Source: Blastochloris sulfoviridis (GTDB lineage: Bacteria > Pseudomonadota > Alphaproteobacteria > Rhizobiales > Xanthobacteraceae). Taken from it: 64,000 nt of DNA. The notes under the pieces were generated by a model. It made no database searches. It saw only the letters and a program-made list of their open reading frames with translations, and was not told the origin of the DNA. This document shows, in pieces, positions 25,579 to 36,471 of the stretch (position 1 is its first letter; each line of letters opens with the position of its first letter). The DNA lies in the NCBI RefSeq assembly GCF_008630065.1, contig NZ_VWPL01000003.1:62001-126000 (forward strand), in the 5' to 3' direction. A program made the position numbers and the translations under genes.

Positions 25579-26981
25579 GAGCGCTTCTCCCCGGGCGGCG
25601 GCGCCTTGACCAGGCGGCCGGTCACCGCCCGCCGCATGTCGAGCCATTTGCGGGCGGCCGCCTGAACCTCGGCCGCGCTGACCGCCTTCACCCGGTCGGG
25701 CCAGGCGCGCACGTCCTCGATGGACGAGCCGGTGGTGAGCGCCACGCCATAGATGCGGGCGAGCGCGGTCTGGCTGTCCTGGGCATAGACCGTTTCGGCG
25801 ACGAGGCGGGTCTTGGCGCGGACAAGCTCGTCGTCGGAAATGCCGGTCTCGATCAGGTCGGCCAGCACGGCATCGATCGCCGCCTCCAGGTCGTCCAGCG
25901 ACACGTCCGGGCGCGGGCTCGCCCACACCCCGAACCGCGTCTCGTCATAGGCCGAGCCGTGGTACCAGGCCGACGCCGAGGTGGCGAGCTTCCGGTCGAC
26001 CACCAGCTTGCGGTGCAGCCGGCTGGTCTGGCCGCCGCCGAGCACGTGCGCCAGCACGTCGAGCGCCTCGGCCTCGCGCGGCGCCGCCCGCGAATAGGAC
26101 GGCACCAGATACTGGCGCTGGATGGAGGGCTGGGCGACACGCGGATCGGCCAGCGTCACCACCCGGCTGGCGCGCGGCGGCGGCTCGGCCGGCCGCACCC
26201 GCGGCGCCACCTCGGCGCGCGGCGCGATCTTGCCATAGGTGCGCTCGGCCAGCGTGCGCACCTCGTCGGCGGCGACGTCGCCGGCCACCACCAGGATGGC
26301 GTTGTTGGGGGTGTAGAAGCGGCGGTAGAACGCCAGCGCGTCCTGGCGGCCGAGCGCCTTGATCTCCTGCTCCCAGCCGATCACCGGCACGCCATAGGGG
26401 TGGTTGCGGAACAGCGACGACGCCATCTCCTCGCCGAGCTGGGCGGCGGGGTCGTTGTCGGTGCGCATGCGGCGCTCCTCCAGCACCACGTCGCGCTCGG
26501 GCAGCACCACCTCGTCGGTGAGCTGGAGGCCGGTCATGCGGTCGGCTTCGAGCCGCATCATCGTCTCCAGCTCATCGCGCGCCACGCGCTGGAAGTAGCT
26601 GGTGTAGTCGTTGGAGGTGAAGGCGTTCTCCTGGCCGCCGACCTCGGCGACGATGGAGGAGAACACCCCGGCCGGATTGGCCTCGGTGCCCTTGAACATC
26701 AGATGTTCGAGGAAATGGGCGATGCCCGACTTGCCGCGCTGCTCGTCCGCCGCGCCGACCCGGTACCAGATCATGTGGGTGACCACCGGCACCCGGTGGT
26801 CGGGGATCACCACGACCTCCAGCCCGTTGGCCAGCGTGAAATGGGAGATGTCGGGGCCCTGCCGGGTTTCGACAGGCTTGGCCTCGACAGGCTTGGCCTC
26901 GACAGGTTTGGCTTCGGCAGGGAAGGCGAGGGTCGCGGCGGTGGCGGCAGCGGCAAGTGTTCGCATCGCGGCTTTCAGCAA
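25575..26981 (-). CDS. M16 family zinc peptidase (catalytic subunit)
   Basis: The product has 468 residues. A signal peptide (MLKAAMRTLAAAATAATLAFPAEA) is followed by three repeats of the type KPVEA. The M16 domain has the inverted zinc motif HFLEH (in GIAHFLEHLMFKGT, about residue 85) and the distal Glu ligand in ERDVVLEERRMRTDND. It would form a heterodimer with the zinc-less partner encoded next, with which it is translationally coupled. The KPVEA repeat is encoded by a small DNA tandem repeat. Confidence 0.93.
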   Translation of the reverse strand: MLKAAMRTLAAAATAATLAFPAEAKPVEAKPVEAKPVETRQGPDISHFTLANGLEVVVIPDHRVPVVTHMIWYRVGAADEQRGKSGIAHFLEHLMFKGTEANPAGVFSSIVAEVGGQENAFTSNDYTSYFQRVARDELETMMRLEADRMTGLQLTDEVVLPERDVVLEERRMRTDNDPAAQLGEEMASSLFRNHPYGVPVIGWEQEIKALGRQDALAFYRRFYTPNNAILVVAGDVAADEVRTLAERTYGKIAPRAEVAPRVRPAEPPPRASRVVTLADPRVAQPSIQRQYLVPSYSRAAPREAEALDVLAHVLGGGQTSRLHRKLVVDRKLATSASAWYHGSAYDETRFGVWASPRPDVSLDDLEAAIDAVLADLIETGISDDELVRAKTRLVAETVYAQDSQTALARIYGVALTTGSSIEDVRAWPDRVKAVSAAEVQAAARKWLDMRRAVTGRLVKAPPPGEKRS

Positions 26982-27241
26982 GACTGGCTCCCTCCGGGGT
27001 GGGGATTCGGCCAGACTGTCACACGAAACCGCGGCAAAGTCCGGCCCGCCTCGCCCGGCATGCGATCACAGTCCGGTCATTGCCGGACGTGCGGTCGCGG
27101 CAGACGTGCGGCAAGGCCGTTCGGCAAGACGCATGGCGAGGAACACGGCCAAGAAGACGGCCATTAAAGACGGCCATTCAACACCGCCAACAACACGGCA
27201 AGCCGTGCGGCCAGCCGTGTCGAGACGGGGCCCGGCAGCGC

Positions 27242-27943
27242 TCAGCGCGTGCTGTCGCGCGCCGTGCGGCTGCCGCCGGTGTCGCGGCCTTCGGCGACCT
27301 TGCTCGGCGAGAAGATGCGGTTGAGCCAGTTGTCGTCGAGCTTGTCGTCGCCGACCACGCCATAGGGCTGGTCGGGCGAGGGCGTCTGCAGGCCGGCCGG
27401 CGGCTGGGTGAGGCGCCTGCGCTCCGGCTCGCCGGTGAAGACGATCTTCTCGTCCTTCTTGGAGCCCCAGCCGGTGAAGCCGAGCTGGGTGGGCGAGAGC
27501 CGATCGTTGGCGCCCTCGAACCGCTCGCTCGGCAGGTCGGGCCGGTCGCTCTTGGCCTGCTTGGTCTTGCTGGTGCCGCGGCGGATCTCGTCGATGCCCA
27601 GCGTGCGCCCGGCATCGAGCCGTACGATCGGCTGATTCGAGCCGGCCTCGGCGGCCTTGGCGCGGGCGATGTCCGGATCCTTCGGCCAGGCCGGATTGGC
27701 GGCGGTGACATCCTCGGAGGCCGGCGGCGGCAGCGCCTCGGCGGTCGGCGGCACCACCAGCGGCGCCCGCTCGCGATAGTCGATCGTCGCCCTGTCCTCG
27801 ATCAGGCCGACGCCGCCGAGGATCTCCTTGATGATCTTCTGCTCGAAGGAGGGCTCCTCGTCCTCGGCACGGACGCTCTGCGGCAGCGCGACCGCGGCCA
27901 GCAGGACAAGAGGAAGAACGTGGCGCACGAGACGGGCCTTCAT
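27242..27943 (-). CDS. exported protein of unknown function, conserved beside lspA
   Basis: The product has 233 residues from the ATG at 27943, which follows AAGGAGT. A Sec signal peptide (MKARLVRHVLPLVLLAAVALPQSVRA) is followed by a conserved patch, EEPSFEQKIIKEILGGVGL. The rest is a hydrophilic, proline-rich, largely disordered chain ending in an Arg/Ser/Thr-rich tail. I recall similar proteins between lspA and the M16 pair in other Rhizobiales, but no function is known. The longer N-terminus that is open upstream lacks signal-peptide character. Confidence 0.78.
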   Translation of the reverse strand: MKARLVRHVLPLVLLAAVALPQSVRAEDEEPSFEQKIIKEILGGVGLIEDRATIDYRERAPLVVPPTAEALPPPASEDVTAANPAWPKDPDIARAKAAEAGSNQPIVRLDAGRTLGIDEIRRGTSKTKQAKSDRPDLPSERFEGANDRLSPTQLGFTGWGSKKDEKIVFTGEPERRRLTQPPAGLQTPSPDQPYGVVGDDKLDDNWLNRIFSPSKVAEGRDTGGSRTARDSTR

Positions 27944-28075
27944 CGCGACACTCCTTCGAAACGCGGTCAGGGCGGCGGCCATGAAGGCGGCCAAGACGGC
28001 GTGGGAATTCGACCGGAACGGGTGACGGCCGGACGGCCCTCGGCACCCCTTCCTCTGAGCTCCCTCACTCGCCCC

Positions 28076-28567
28076 TCATGCCGGCTTTTTTGCGGCAGGG
28101 CCGAAAAGCGCATCGTAAAGCAGCAGGATAACCCCAACCACGATGGCGGCGTCGGCCAGATTGAACACGTACCAGCGGAAGGTGCCGACGTGGAACGAGA
28201 AGAAATCGGCCACCGCCCCCCACGCCACCCGGTCGATGGCGTTGCCGAGCGCCCCGCCGATGATCAAGCCGAGGCCGAGCGCGGTGGGGCGGGTCTCGGC
28301 GCGGAGCAGCCACGCCCCGAACACCACCGCCGCCACCACCTTGACGGCGACCAGCACCCAGCGGCCGGTCTCGCCATCCTGCTGGAACAGGCCGTAGGAG
28401 ATGCCGCGGTTCCAGGCCATCACCAAATCGAGATAGGGACCGACGGCGACGATGCCGCGGTCGGCGATGTCGAAGCCATGGATCATCCACAGCTTGAAGC
28501 CCTGGTCGATCGCCAAAGTGAGGAGAAGCGCGATCAGGCCGAGGCGGAGGTGGGGAGAACGGGTCAT
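28076..28567 (-). CDS. lspA: lipoprotein signal peptidase (signal peptidase II)
   Basis: The 163-residue inner-membrane aspartic protease has four predicted helices. The catalytic aspartates lie in GNAIDRVAWGAVADFFSFH and FNLADAAIVVG, and WNRGISYGLF is the conserved third motif. It removes signal peptides from prolipoproteins such as the one at 23123-23788. lspA normally follows ileS directly; here two small unknown genes and a repeat lie between. Confidence 0.96.
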   Translation of the reverse strand: MTRSPHLRLGLIALLLTLAIDQGFKLWMIHGFDIADRGIVAVGPYLDLVMAWNRGISYGLFQQDGETGRWVLVAVKVVAAVVFGAWLLRAETRPTALGLGLIIGGALGNAIDRVAWGAVADFFSFHVGTFRWYVFNLADAAIVVGVILLLYDALFGPAAKKPA

Positions 28568-28598
28568 AGGCTTTCCGGTCGATGAGCTCGGCCCTCTC

Positions 28599-28778
28599 TT
28601 CCCTCTCCCCTTGTGGGAGAGGGTGGCGAGACCGAGCGAAGCGAGGTCGAGCCGGGTGAGGGGTGATTTAAGCTGAACCCCTCACCCGCCTCGCGATCTT
28701 TAAGATCGCTCGGCACCCTCTCCCAAAAGAGCCTGCTCCCAGGCGCGCGCAAGCGCGGCCTGGGTGGGAGAGCGAAAG
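28599..28778. repeat. inverted-repeat element upstream of lspA
   Basis: This is a member of the CTCTCCCC family with outer arms TTCCCTCTCCCC and a diverged right arm (GGGTGGGAGAGCGAAAG) and inner GTGAGGGGT/ACCCCTCAC arms. It fills the space between lspA and the upstream small gene. Confidence 0.8.
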
Positions 28779-28818
28779 AGCGGCTTCCCTCCACGAGAGG
28801 TAATCAGCCAAAACTCTA

Positions 28819-29295
28819 TCACGGACGAACCGGCGGTGTGGGCGAGGACGGAGCGGCCGGCGGGGCGACCTGCGGAACTTGGGATGGAGTTTGGGCCGGC
28901 GCGGCATAGGGGCCGGGAATGACGATGACGGTCGGCTGCGGCGGGGCCACGGCTGCGGCGGGCTGCGGCGCGGGGGCCTGCTTGGCGGCGTAGTCGGCGA
29001 TCTGGAAGGTGATGGCCGCAATTGCCAGCGCGACGGCCAGCATGAGCGCGACCGAACTGATCACCACGGTGACCAGGAACTCGCGGCTGGGCAGGGTGGC
29101 GATCTTCTCCGCCAAGCTATCCAGCTTTTTCTCGATGCTTTCGAGGCGCCGATCGACAGAATCGGCGCGCACTTCGAGCTTGGCAAGACGTTCATTCACG
29201 CCACTAGACCCCGGCCCGTCACCGCCACCCGACCCGTCATCAGGCGGTCGAGGCAACCGGTTGCGCGGCAAAAAAGGGAGAACGTCCGCCATCAA
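28819..29295 (-). CDS. coiled-coil single-pass membrane protein, unknown
   Basis: The product has 158 residues. A Gly/Pro-rich N-terminus leads to a coiled coil (VNERLAKLEVRADSVDRRLESIEKKLDSLAEKI, shown here in parts: residues about 33-66). One transmembrane helix (about 73-97) and a Pro/Ala-rich tail follow. The layout recalls XhlA-like phage membrane proteins, but similarity is only in shape. The start overlaps the stop of... no: its own ATG overlaps the end of the upstream 101-residue gene by 4 bp (ATGA), so the two are coupled. The pair interrupts the normal ileS-lspA order. Confidence 0.7.
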   Translation of the reverse strand: MMADVLPFLPRNRLPRPPDDGSGGGDGPGSSGVNERLAKLEVRADSVDRRLESIEKKLDSLAEKIATLPSREFLVTVVISSVALMLAVALAIAAITFQIADYAAKQAPAPQPAAAVAPPQPTVIVIPGPYAAPAQTPSQVPQVAPPAAPSSPTPPVRP

Positions 29296-29597
29296 GCCGC
29301 CGCCTTCGACGTGAGTTTCTTCAGGAATTCAATCAGAACTGAATTCTGATCCCTGATTCTGTTTTGAATTTCACGCCCTCTGGAGACGGAGGCGCTAAAA
29401 CCATCCTGATGAATCGAGTTGATATAGCTCATCATCGTCGCATTAAGCGCAGAGCTATTTAAGTGAAGGGCGATCAAAAACGTCAGGTCGCCTCGGGTCA
29501 GGCTGACCACTTCGGCCATGTCCCCGCGATAGAATTCATCCAGCGCGGCTTCCAGCTCTTTGGTGAATTCGGGGTCGCGAGCGCTGACGTCGTCCAT
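29292..29597 (-). CDS. small helical protein of unknown function
   Basis: The product has 101 residues from the ATG at 29597, which follows GGGAGGAGAGG. It is all-helical and acidic at the start (MDDVSARDPEFTKELEAALDEF). Hydrophobic-polar helices follow, including SALNATMMSYINSIHQDGFS, and the end is basic (LIEFLKKLTSKAAA). Base composition is visibly lower in GC than its neighbours. It starts 23 bp after the ileS stop and is coupled to the coiled-coil membrane gene. I do not recognise a family. Confidence 0.7.
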   Translation of the reverse strand: MDDVSARDPEFTKELEAALDEFYRGDMAEVVSLTRGDLTFLIALHLNSSALNATMMSYINSIHQDGFSASVSRGREIQNRIRDQNSVLIEFLKKLTSKAAA

Positions 29598-29620
29598 CTG
29601 CCTCTCCTCCCGCAGGCGGC

Positions 29621-32600
29621 TTACGCCGCCTGCGCCGCCTGCCATTCTCGCATCGCCTGCGCGTCGCGCAAGGAGAGGTCCGGAAACGCCGGATCGGCGC
29701 CGACGTCGGCGGTGATCCGCCAGGAGCGGGCGCACTTTTGCCCCTCCGCCTTGGCCGGCACCACGGAGACGCCCTCGACCTCGGCAAGGCGGAAGGCGTC
29801 GGCCGGGCCGTCGCCGCCCTCCAGACGAAGCCCGGAGGTGATGCAGACCTCGGCGAAATCGACGCTGGCGATGGTCGCCCGCAGCGCGTCCTCGGCGATG
29901 AACACCACCGGCGCCGCCTCAAGGCTGGAGCCGATGCGCTTTTGCGACCGCTCGATCTCCAGCGCCCCCGTCACCACCCGGCGCACCCGCCGGACCTGCT
30001 CCCACTTGAGAGCCAGCGCCTCGTCGCGCCAGTCCGCTGGGATGGTGGGGAACAGCTCCAGGTGCACCGAGCCGGAACCGTAGCGCGCCAGCCACGCCTC
30101 TTCGCAGGTGAAGGACAGCACCGGCGCCAGCCACGTCACCAGCGCCTGGAACAGCCGGTCGATCACCGTCAGCGCCGCCTTGCGCTTCACCGACGAGATC
30201 GGCTCGCAATAGAGCGCGTCCTTGCGCACGTCGAAATAGAACGCCGAGAGATCCGAGGTCATGAACGCGGTCAGCGCCGAATGGATCTTCTTGTAGTCGA
30301 AGTCGGCATAGGCCTGCCGCACCACGGGATCGAGCAGGGCGAGTTCGTGCAGCATCGCCCGCTCAAGCTCGGGCATGTCGGCCACGGCCACCCGGTCCTC
30401 CTCGCGGAAGTGGGCGAGCGAGCCCAGCATCCAGCGCAGCGTGTTGCGCAGCTTGCGATAGGTGTCGGCGGTGGTCTTCAGGATCTCCGGGCCGATGCGC
30501 AGATCGTCGGAATAGTCCGACGCGCACACCCAGAGCCTGAGGATGTCGGCGCCCGAGGCCTTGATGACGTCCTGCGGCGCCACCGTGTTGCCGAGCGACT
30601 TCGACATCTTGCGCCCGTCTTCGTCGAGCACGAAGCCGTGGGTCAGCACCACGTCGTAGGGGGCGCGGCCGCGGGTGCCGCAGCTTTCCAGGAGCGAGGA
30701 GTGGAACCAGCCGCGGTGCTGGTCGGAGCCCTCCAGATACATCACCGTGTCGGTGCCGCCGTCGCGGGTGCGCTTGATGCCGGCGAGGCCCGGAAAATGC
30801 ACCGGGTCTTCGAGCGTATAGGCGTGGGTCGAGCCGGAATCGAACCACACATCCAGGACATCGGTGACCTTCTCCCAGGCCGCCGGGTCGTGCTCGGGCG
30901 CGAGGAAGCGCGACCCATCGGCGTCGGCAAACCAGGCATCGGCGCCCTCTTCCGCGAACGCCGAGGCGATGCGGGCGTTCACCCGCTCATCCTTCAGGAT
31001 CTCGCCGGTCTCGCGGTTGACGAACACGGTGATCGGCACGCCCCAGGCGCGCTGGCGCGACACCACCCAATCGGGGCGGTTGGCGATCATGCCGTTGATG
31101 CGGTTCTCGCCGGCCGCCGGCACCCAGCGGGTCTCTTTGATCGAGCGCAGCGCCACCTCGCGCAATGTCTTGCCGTCCAGCGTCTCGATCGGCTTGTCGA
31201 GCGCGATGAACCACTGCGGGGTGTTGCGGAAGATCACCGGCTTCTTGGAGCGCCAGGAGTGCGGGTACTGGTGCTTGAGCTTGCCGCGGGCGATCAGCGC
31301 CCCGGCGTCCGAGAGCGCGGCGATCACCGCCTTGTTGGCGTCGCCCTGCTCGCCCTTGGCGGTGAGCACGCGCTTGCCCTCGAAACCGGGGGCATCCTTG
31401 GTGTAGGCGCCGTCGGCATCGACGGTGTAGGGGATGGTGGTGTCGATGTTCATCGCTTCGAGCAGGCGCTTCGACGCCATCCAGATCTCGAAGTCCTCGC
31501 GGCCGTGGCCCGGCGCGGTGTGGACGAAGCCGGTGCCGGTGTCGTCGGTGACGTGGTCGCCGTCGAGCAGGGGCACATGGAAGGTGTAGCCACCGCCCAC
31601 GCCCTTGAGCGGATGGGCGCAGACCGAGCAACTGAGCGCATCCGCAGGCACATCCCCAATCAAGCGGGCGCCCGTGACGCGAGCTTGCTTGAAGACGTCA
31701 TCCGCCAACTTCTTTGCTAGGATGAGCTTGTCGCCGACTTTGGCCCAGTTGTCGGCCGGTGCCTCGGTCACCTCATAGAGGCCATAGGCGATGCGCGACG
31801 AGAAGCTGATCGCCCGGTTGCCAGGGATGGTCCACGGCGTCGTGGTCCAGATGACGACTGAAGCACTGAGCATCGCGTCCCAGACTTGCTTGCGCTCAGC
31901 CGTCAGATGGGAACCATAAGCTCCACTGCCGGCCACCTTAACCGGAAACTTCACCCAGATCGTATCGCTCGTGTGATCTTCGTACTCGACCTCGGCCTCG
32001 GCCAGCGCGGTCTTCTCGACCACGCTCCACATCACCGGCTTGGAGCCGCGATAGAGCTGGCCGGTGGTGGCGAACTTCATGATCTCGCGGGCGATCTGGG
32101 CTTCCGCCGCAAAGCTCATGGTCGAGTACGGGTGGTCCCAGTCGCCGATCACGCCGAGGCGCTTGAATTCCTCGCGCTGCACGTCCAGCCAATGCTCGGC
32201 GAAGGTGCGGCACTCTTTCCGGAATTCCACCACCGGCACCGCGTCCTTGTTCTTGCCCTTGGCGCGGTACTGCTCCTCGATCTTCCACTCGATCGGCAGG
32301 CCGTGGCAGTCCCAGCCCGGCACGTAGTTGGAGTCGAAGCCCAGCATCTGCTGGGACTTGGTCACCACGTCCTTCAAAATCTTATTGAGCGCGTGGCCGA
32401 TGTGGATGTTGCCGTTGGCGTAGGGCGGGCCGTCGTGCAGCACGAATTTCGGCCGGCCCTTGGCGGCCTCGCGCAGCTTGCCGTAGAGGTCGCCCGACTC
32501 CCAGGCTTTCAGAAGCTCGGGCTCCTTCTGCGGCAGGCCGGCGCGCATCGGAAACGCGGTCTGCGGCAAAAACAGGGTCTGGGAGTAATCGAAGGCGGTG

Positions 32601-32650
32601 TCGGCCGAGGCGTTCTGGGTGTCGGCGGCGCCGGCGTCAGGCTTGGTCAT
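29621..32650 (-). CDS. ileS: isoleucyl-tRNA synthetase
   Basis: The 1009-residue class I synthetase has the HIGH box in [15 protein letters not shown] and the KMSKS loop in [13 protein letters not shown]. The CP1 editing domain includes [11 protein letters not shown]. The C-terminal anticodon-binding domain lacks an obvious zinc cluster. It charges tRNA-Ile with isoleucine. About residues 230-337 (bases 31640-31960) are encoded with less GC-biased codons than the rest. They contain an extra-looking stretch ([20 protein letters not shown]) before the editing motif, which suggests recombination with a foreign copy. Confidence 0.97.
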   Translation of the reverse strand: MTKPDAGAADTQNASADTAFDYSQTLFLPQTAFPMRAGLPQKEPELLKAWESGDLYGKLREAAKGRPKFVLHDGPPYANGNIHIGHALNKILKDVVTKSQQMLGFDSNYVPGWDCHGLPIEWKIEEQYRAKGKNKDAVPVVEFRKECRTFAEHWLDVQREEFKRLGVIGDWDHPYSTMSFAAEAQIAREIMKFATTGQLYRGSKPVMWSVVEKTALAEAEVEYEDHTSDTIWVKFPVKVAGSGAYGSHLTAERKQVWDAMLSASVVIWTTTPWTIPGNRAISFSSRIAYGLYEVTEAPADNWAKVGDKLILAKKLADDVFKQARVTGARLIGDVPADALSCSVCAHPLKGVGGGYTFHVPLLDGDHVTDDTGTGFVHTAPGHGREDFEIWMASKRLLEAMNIDTTIPYTVDADGAYTKDAPGFEGKRVLTAKGEQGDANKAVIAALSDAGALIARGKLKHQYPHSWRSKKPVIFRNTPQWFIALDKPIETLDGKTLREVALRSIKETRWVPAAGENRINGMIANRPDWVVSRQRAWGVPITVFVNRETGEILKDERVNARIASAFAEEGADAWFADADGSRFLAPEHDPAAWEKVTDVLDVWFDSGSTHAYTLEDPVHFPGLAGIKRTRDGGTDTVMYLEGSDQHRGWFHSSLLESCGTRGRAPYDVVLTHGFVLDEDGRKMSKSLGNTVAPQDVIKASGADILRLWVCASDYSDDLRIGPEILKTTADTYRKLRNTLRWMLGSLAHFREEDRVAVADMPELERAMLHELALLDPVVRQAYADFDYKKIHSALTAFMTSDLSAFYFDVRKDALYCEPISSVKRKAALTVIDRLFQALVTWLAPVLSFTCEEAWLARYGSGSVHLELFPTIPADWRDEALALKWEQVRRVRRVVTGALEIERSQKRIGSSLEAAPVVFIAEDALRATIASVDFAEVCITSGLRLEGGDGPADAFRLAEVEGVSVVPAKAEGQKCARSWRITADVGADPAFPDLSLRDAQAMREWQAAQAA

Positions 32651-32857
32651 GATGGCGAGCTCAGGCAGCGATTGAGGCGAATTCGGGCGGGACGCGATCC
32701 CGGCCGCCGACGGACCGTCAGGCCCGGCCGGTGGCCGGGCGGCGAATTCGTGCCGTGACGTGGAAACGAACGGGCGCGCGCTGCATGCGCCCCTCTTAGC
32801 AAGCCCGGCGGCGCGGATAAAGCGTCGCGCGCCATGTTCCGGGCGGTCGCCGCGTTC

Positions 32858-33047
32858 TTCCCTCTCCCAACCGGGCCGCGCTTGCGCGGGCCCGGGCGCA
32901 GGCTCTTGCGGGAGAGGGTGCCGAGCGATCTTCAGATCGCGAGGCGAGTGAGGGGTAAATCATTCAGCATGCGCCGTATCTACCCCTCACCCGGCTCGAC
33001 CTCGCGTCGCTCGGCCTCGCCACCCTCTCCCGCAAGGGGAGAGGGAA
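32858..33047. repeat. inverted-repeat element between ileS and the chemoreceptor gene
   Basis: A further member of the CTCTCCCC family has outer arms TTCCCTCTCCC and GGGGAGAGGGAA and inner GTGAGGGGT/ACCCCTCAC arms. The remaining bases of the gap 32651-33080 hold no gene. Confidence 0.85.
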
Positions 33048-33080
33048 GAAGGAAGCCGAGACGATCCGCCGGAGACCAGA

Positions 33081-35045
33081 TCACGCCGCCGCGGCGTCGT
33101 CGCTGCGCAGGTGGTGCAGGAAGTCCTTCACCTCCGCCGCCAGCCGCTCCGACTGGCGGGCGAGGTCGTCGGAGGCCGACTGCACCTCGGTCGCCGAGTT
33201 GCCGGTCTCGTTGATCGCCACCGTCACGCCCGAGACGTTGGAGGCCAGCGAATTGGTGACGTCGGCGGCGCGCTGGATGCTCGCGGCGATCTCGTTGGTC
33301 GCGGCACTCTGTTCTTCGACCGCCGAGGCGATGGAGCCGGTCACTCCCTGGATGTCGGTCATGGCGTGCGACACCTCGCGGATCGCCCCCACCGCCGCCT
33401 TGGTCGAGGCCTGGATGGTGGCGATCTGGCTGGCGATCTCCTCGGTGGCGCTGGCGGTCTGGGCGGCCAGCGACTTGACCTCGGAGGCGACCACCGCGAA
33501 GCCGCGGCCGGCATCGCCGGCGCGGGCCGCCTCGATGGTGGCGTTGAGCGCCAGCAGGTTGGTTTGGGCGGCGATCGCCTGGATCAGGTCGACCACCGCG
33601 CCGATCTTGGCGCCGGCCGCGGCCAGGGCCTCGATCTCCCGGACCGAGGTCTCGGTGGTGGTGCCGGCCTGGGTGATGACGCCGCTGGCGGTGGCCACCT
33701 GACGGGCGATCTCCTGGATCGACGACGACAGCTCCTCGGCGGCGCTGGCCACCGCCTGCACGGAGGCGGTGGTCTCCTCGGAGGCGACGGCGGCCGAGCC
33801 GGCCTCGCTGCTGGCATTGCCAGCGAGGTCGCCCAGCGCATGGGCGGTGCCGCGCAGCCGCTCGGTATTGGCGTCCACCGCGTCGAGCACGCCGGCCACC
33901 GAGGTGCGGAAGCTCTCGATCGCCGCCTCCATGCGCTGGTTGGCGCGGTCGCGCTCGGCCTGGGCGCGGGCGGTCTCGGCCGCAAGCGTCTCGCGCTCGA
34001 TCGCGGTGTCGCGGAACACCGCGACCGTCCCGGCCATCTGGTTGATCTCGTCGATCTGGGTCTTGGGCGGAATGGCGATCGCGGTCGAGCCGCCGGCCAA
34101 TTCCTTCATGCAGGCGCCCAGGGCGTTCAGCGGCCTGGCGATGACGCCGTTGAGCCGGAAGGCGATGCCGAAGCCCAGCAGCAGCGCGGCCAGCGACACC
34201 GCGCCGAACACCATGGTCGACTGCCACTGCATGGCGTCGAGATCGGTGCGGTCGACGCCGAGCGCGACCACGCCGACCGTCCGGCCGCCGAGGTCGTGCA
34301 GCGGCGCATATTTGATCGCCAGCGACGAGCCGTCGAGAATGGCGTGGTCGTCCATCACCGCGTCGTTGCGGGCGGCCGAAAGCTGCTCGGGCGTCGGCGC
34401 AAAGCCGTTGGGGAAGGTCGAGGCGACCTGGGTCAGGCCGGCCTTGCCGTCGACGAACAGCGCCACCCAGGTGGCGGTGCGCTGGGTGAACTGCATGGCG
34501 AGGTCTTCGCCGAAGGCGATGCCGAACTCGACCGAGCCGATATGGGCGCCCTCGCCCTGGACCGGCACCACGCCGCGAATGCCGGCGCCGGCGACGCCGT
34601 GTTCGAGCCCATGCACCTCGGCCTTGTTGGCGTTGGCCTCGACCACGGTGGGCCGGAAGCCCGCCAGGTCGTCGCCGAACGCGCCCGGCTTGTGCAGCCG
34701 CAGGAACGAGGTGGCCGGCGGAGTGTGGAACTGGAACTGCTCGATGCCGTCGACGCGCAGGGCCTCGAAGGCCGGCGCCAGCATGGCGGCGAGCTGCTCG
34801 CGCTCGCCGGCGGCGAAGGCGCGCTTCACCTCCGGCAGGCTGGAGACCAGCCGCGACAGCGACAGCGCCCGCATCGCCTGCGACGCCACCTCGCTCTCGA
34901 ACCGGGCCGACTCGCTGGCCAGCCGGCTGTGCAGACTCTCCGCGACGATTTTTTCGGTAAACCACCAGCTGGTCGAAAAGAATCCCACGGCCGCCAACGC
35001 CAGGCTGCCGCAGATCGCCATCGTGAGTCCCGTCTGAAGTCGCAT
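33081..35045 (-). CDS. methyl-accepting chemotaxis protein with Cache-type sensor
   Basis: The product has 654 residues from the ATG at 35045 (GGGGAGGGG upstream). An N-terminal transmembrane helix (about residues 6-28) leads to a periplasmic Cache-like sensor (about 30-290, with [20 protein letters not shown]). A second helix (about 305-330), a HAMP domain and a signalling helix follow, with the highly conserved hairpin [20 protein letters not shown]. Many Ala/Glu/Gln/Thr heptads could be methylation sites. No CheR-tethering pentapeptide is seen. It would signal to CheA/CheW elsewhere. The ligand is unknown. Confidence 0.93.
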   Translation of the reverse strand: MRLQTGLTMAICGSLALAAVGFFSTSWWFTEKIVAESLHSRLASESARFESEVASQAMRALSLSRLVSSLPEVKRAFAAGEREQLAAMLAPAFEALRVDGIEQFQFHTPPATSFLRLHKPGAFGDDLAGFRPTVVEANANKAEVHGLEHGVAGAGIRGVVPVQGEGAHIGSVEFGIAFGEDLAMQFTQRTATWVALFVDGKAGLTQVASTFPNGFAPTPEQLSAARNDAVMDDHAILDGSSLAIKYAPLHDLGGRTVGVVALGVDRTDLDAMQWQSTMVFGAVSLAALLLGFGIAFRLNGVIARPLNALGACMKELAGGSTAIAIPPKTQIDEINQMAGTVAVFRDTAIERETLAAETARAQAERDRANQRMEAAIESFRTSVAGVLDAVDANTERLRGTAHALGDLAGNASSEAGSAAVASEETTASVQAVASAAEELSSSIQEIARQVATASGVITQAGTTTETSVREIEALAAAGAKIGAVVDLIQAIAAQTNLLALNATIEAARAGDAGRGFAVVASEVKSLAAQTASATEEIASQIATIQASTKAAVGAIREVSHAMTDIQGVTGSIASAVEEQSAATNEIAASIQRAADVTNSLASNVSGVTVAINETGNSATEVQSASDDLARQSERLAAEVKDFLHHLRSDDAAAA

Positions 35046-35283
35046 GTGCCCCTCCCCGCAAGTGGCGCGAATTTGGGCGGCGGAACCTAACGGACGGTAA
35101 TCGAGTCGCGGAATTACGACGGGTCGGCGAAATTCTTTTTCCATCATGACGCGACCGGGGACATCTCTTCGCCCAATCGGCGATGCGCGGGCCGCCACGC
35201 GGCGCGCGGGCTTTGAGGTATAAATTCCTATAAGCGCGACGCCGACGCGGCCCGGTCTTTCCGACGATGCTTGCCCGCCGCCC

Positions 35284-36246
35284 TCAGGCGCAGCCGGCCA
35301 GCGCGCGGCGCGCGTTGGCGGAATCCGCATCCATCTGCGTCACCAGTGCCGCCACGCTGTCGAACTTGCGCTCCTCGCGCAGGCGGGTGTGGAAGGTGAC
35401 CGCCAATTCGGCGCCGTAGAGGTCGCCCGAAAAGTCGAATAGGAACACTTCCAAAAGCGGTGCGCCATTGTCGAAGGTCGGCCGGCGGCCGAAACTGGCG
35501 ACGGCATCAAAGCGGTTGCCGGCGACATCCACGCGTACTGCATAGATGCCATGCGCCAGGCCGCAGGCTGGATCGAGCCGGATGTTGGCGGTGGGGTAGC
35601 CCAGGGTGCGGCCGCGCTGGTCGCCGCGGATCACCGTGCCGATGACGAACCACGGATAGCCGAGAAGATCGTTGGCCTCGGCGATGCGGCCGGAGGTGAG
35701 CAGGCTGCGGATGGCGCTCGACGACACCGCCCGCCCGTCGTGATGCAGCGGCCCGACGACATCCACCGCGAAGCCGCGGCGGGCGCCGGCCTGCACCAGG
35801 AAGGCGGGCGAGCCGGCCCGCTTCTTGCCGAAATGGAAATCGAAGCCGACCGCCGCGCCGGAAATCGCGAGGCGCTCCACCAGCACCTCGTCGACGAACC
35901 GATCCGCGGTGATGCCGGCGAAGGCGGCGTCGAACGTCATCACGAACGCGGCATCGCAGCCGGCGCGCGCCAGCGCCGCCAGCTTCACCGGCTCGGGCGT
36001 CAGCCGGAACAGCGGCTCGTGCGGCGCGAACACCGCGCGCGGATGCGGCTCGAAGGTCAGCGCCGCCACCGGCCGGCCGAGCGCCCGCGCCCGTTCGGCG
36101 GCGGCATCGATCACCGCCCGGTGGCCGCGATGGACGCCGTCGAAATTGCCGATCGCCACCACCGCGCCCATCAGGCCGGCAGGCACGGGTTCAAGGTCGC
36201 GAACCACCCGGAAGGAGGGCACGGGAAAGGGGTCGAAGGGGGTCAT
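35284..36246 (-). CDS. ribF: bifunctional riboflavin kinase / FAD synthetase
   Basis: The product has 320 residues. The N-terminal nucleotidyl transferase has [16 protein letters not shown]. The C-terminal flavokinase has [13 protein letters not shown] and the catalytic region [16 protein letters not shown]. It makes FMN and then FAD from riboflavin in the cytoplasm. The block ribF, MaoC protein and HAD hydrolase near ileS is commonly conserved in Rhizobiales. The gap 35046-35283 to the chemoreceptor gene shows no gene. Confidence 0.96.
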   Translation of the reverse strand: MTPFDPFPVPSFRVVRDLEPVPAGLMGAVVAIGNFDGVHRGHRAVIDAAAERARALGRPVAALTFEPHPRAVFAPHEPLFRLTPEPVKLAALARAGCDAAFVMTFDAAFAGITADRFVDEVLVERLAISGAAVGFDFHFGKKRAGSPAFLVQAGARRGFAVDVVGPLHHDGRAVSSSAIRSLLTSGRIAEANDLLGYPWFVIGTVIRGDQRGRTLGYPTANIRLDPACGLAHGIYAVRVDVAGNRFDAVASFGRRPTFDNGAPLLEVFLFDFSGDLYGAELAVTFHTRLREERKFDSVAALVTQMDADSANARRALAGCA

Positions 36247-36471
36247 GGCAATCGGATGGGAAACGGTAACGGGGATGCCGCGGTCGCGTGAGCCTGCGGT
36301 CGCCTGGGTTTGCGGTCGCCTGGGTCTGCCTCACTCGAGTCTCGAATATCCGGCGTCCGTCTGGCGATCCCGGGCCGGCGGCGGACCGGGGCGTTACCGG
36401 AAGGCCGTCCCACCCGCTGGCGGCGAAGCGCATGCGCTATCGGGGCACCCTGCCCCCCGCACCCCGTCCCG

